Assembly (NCBI GenBank): GCA_030587605.1
Contig: JAUQYT010000218.1
Location: 1-5,607 of the forward strand
DNA from: Candidatus Njordarchaeum guaymasense
Lineage (GTDB): Archaea; Asgardarchaeota; Njordarchaeia; Njordarchaeales; Njordarchaeaceae
Reading direction: 5' to 3'
Length of the DNA stretch: 5,607 bases
The notes under the pieces are model-generated. The model was given only the letters and a program-made list of their open reading frames with translations. It did not search any database and was not told where the DNA came from. Both the position numbers and the translations under genes were made by a program. Shown piece after piece: positions 5,479 to 5,607 of the stretch (position 1 is the first letter of the stretch; each line of letters begins with the position of its first letter).

Positions 5479-5607
5479 ATGGACGTATTAGAAGAAGGGA
5501 AAGCCGTCATATGGTCGAAACATGACCCTGAAGAGCATCGTAAGTGGGTCCTTGAAGAGAAGAATAGGGCGCTCGTAGACAAGATCATGAGCGTTAAGGA
5601 CGCTGTC
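5479..5607 (+). CDS. Family I CoA-transferase alpha subunit-like protein, N-terminal part
   Basis: Only the first 43 codons are in the window; the frame is open to the right edge. The start MDVLEEGKAVIW, the segment DPEEHRKWVLEEKNRALVDK and especially KIMSVKDAV recall the N-termini of 3-oxoacid or glutaconate CoA-transferase alpha subunits in archaea and acetogens. In those proteins a K-MSxKEAV helix precedes a DGD..GGF strand, which would lie just past the edge here. Such enzymes move CoA between acyl groups in fatty acid or amino acid breakdown. A clear ribosome binding site and TATA-like box support the gene. The family call is a memory-based match on a short piece and is moderate. Confidence 0.6.
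   Translation, partial: MDVLEEGKAVIWSKHDPEEHRKWVLEEKNRALVDKIMSVKDAV

Noticed and set aside
5417..5491. 24-codon frame from ATG 5417 as a leader peptide of the CoA-transferase-like gene.
   Set aside because: No ribosome binding site and no codon pattern suggesting attenuation. It overlaps the better supported start region.

Overview
The window looks like part of an archaeal chromosome, probably an uncultivated anaerobic lineage of the TACK/Bathyarchaeia kind. This is inference. It rests on AT-rich TATA-like boxes roughly 25-40 bp before probable starts, frequent GTG/TTG starts with short Shine-Dalgarno (SD) motifs, an ArsR-like winged helix fused to membrane helices (a common archaeal design), and proteins that resemble archaeal families. 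No ribosomal or tRNA marker is present, so the lineage cannot be fixed.

Layout: (1) 82-651 (+) encodes a small flavin reductase-like FMN-binding protein. It is followed by a 3' region that can fold and ends in a T5 tract. (2) 887-2128 (+) encodes a 12-helix major facilitator transporter with its own TATA-like promoter and two 15-bp dyads between promoter and gene. (3) About 2262-3410 (+) encodes a protein related to M29 aminopeptidases (aminopeptidase T type). The frame is open back to 2130, but the first ~44 codons look like leader DNA holding a promoter and a 16-bp dyad. (4) 3486-4298 (+) encodes a radical SAM enzyme of unknown substrate. (5) 4317 to about 5096 (-) encodes a winged-helix regulator with four C-terminal membrane helices, convergent with the radical SAM gene (18 bp apart). 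(6) A ~350-bp gene-free stretch carries a TATA-like box at each end, a dyad upstream of each box, and possible RNA hairpins. (7) 5479 to the right edge (+) is the start of a gene whose N-terminus resembles a family I CoA-transferase alpha subunit.

Working together: the M29-like protein and the radical SAM enzyme lie in the same direction 75 bp apart and may share a pathway or transcript. The flavin reductase and MFS transporter have separate promoters and look like independent units. The membrane-tethered regulator is divergent from the CoA-transferase and is the obvious candidate to act on the dyads in the shared intergenic region. No complete defence system, CRISPR array, insertion sequence or prophage is visible. 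The most notable points are the dyads at four of the predicted promoters, and the M29-like protein that keeps the usual metal-ligand pattern but lacks the family tyrosine.
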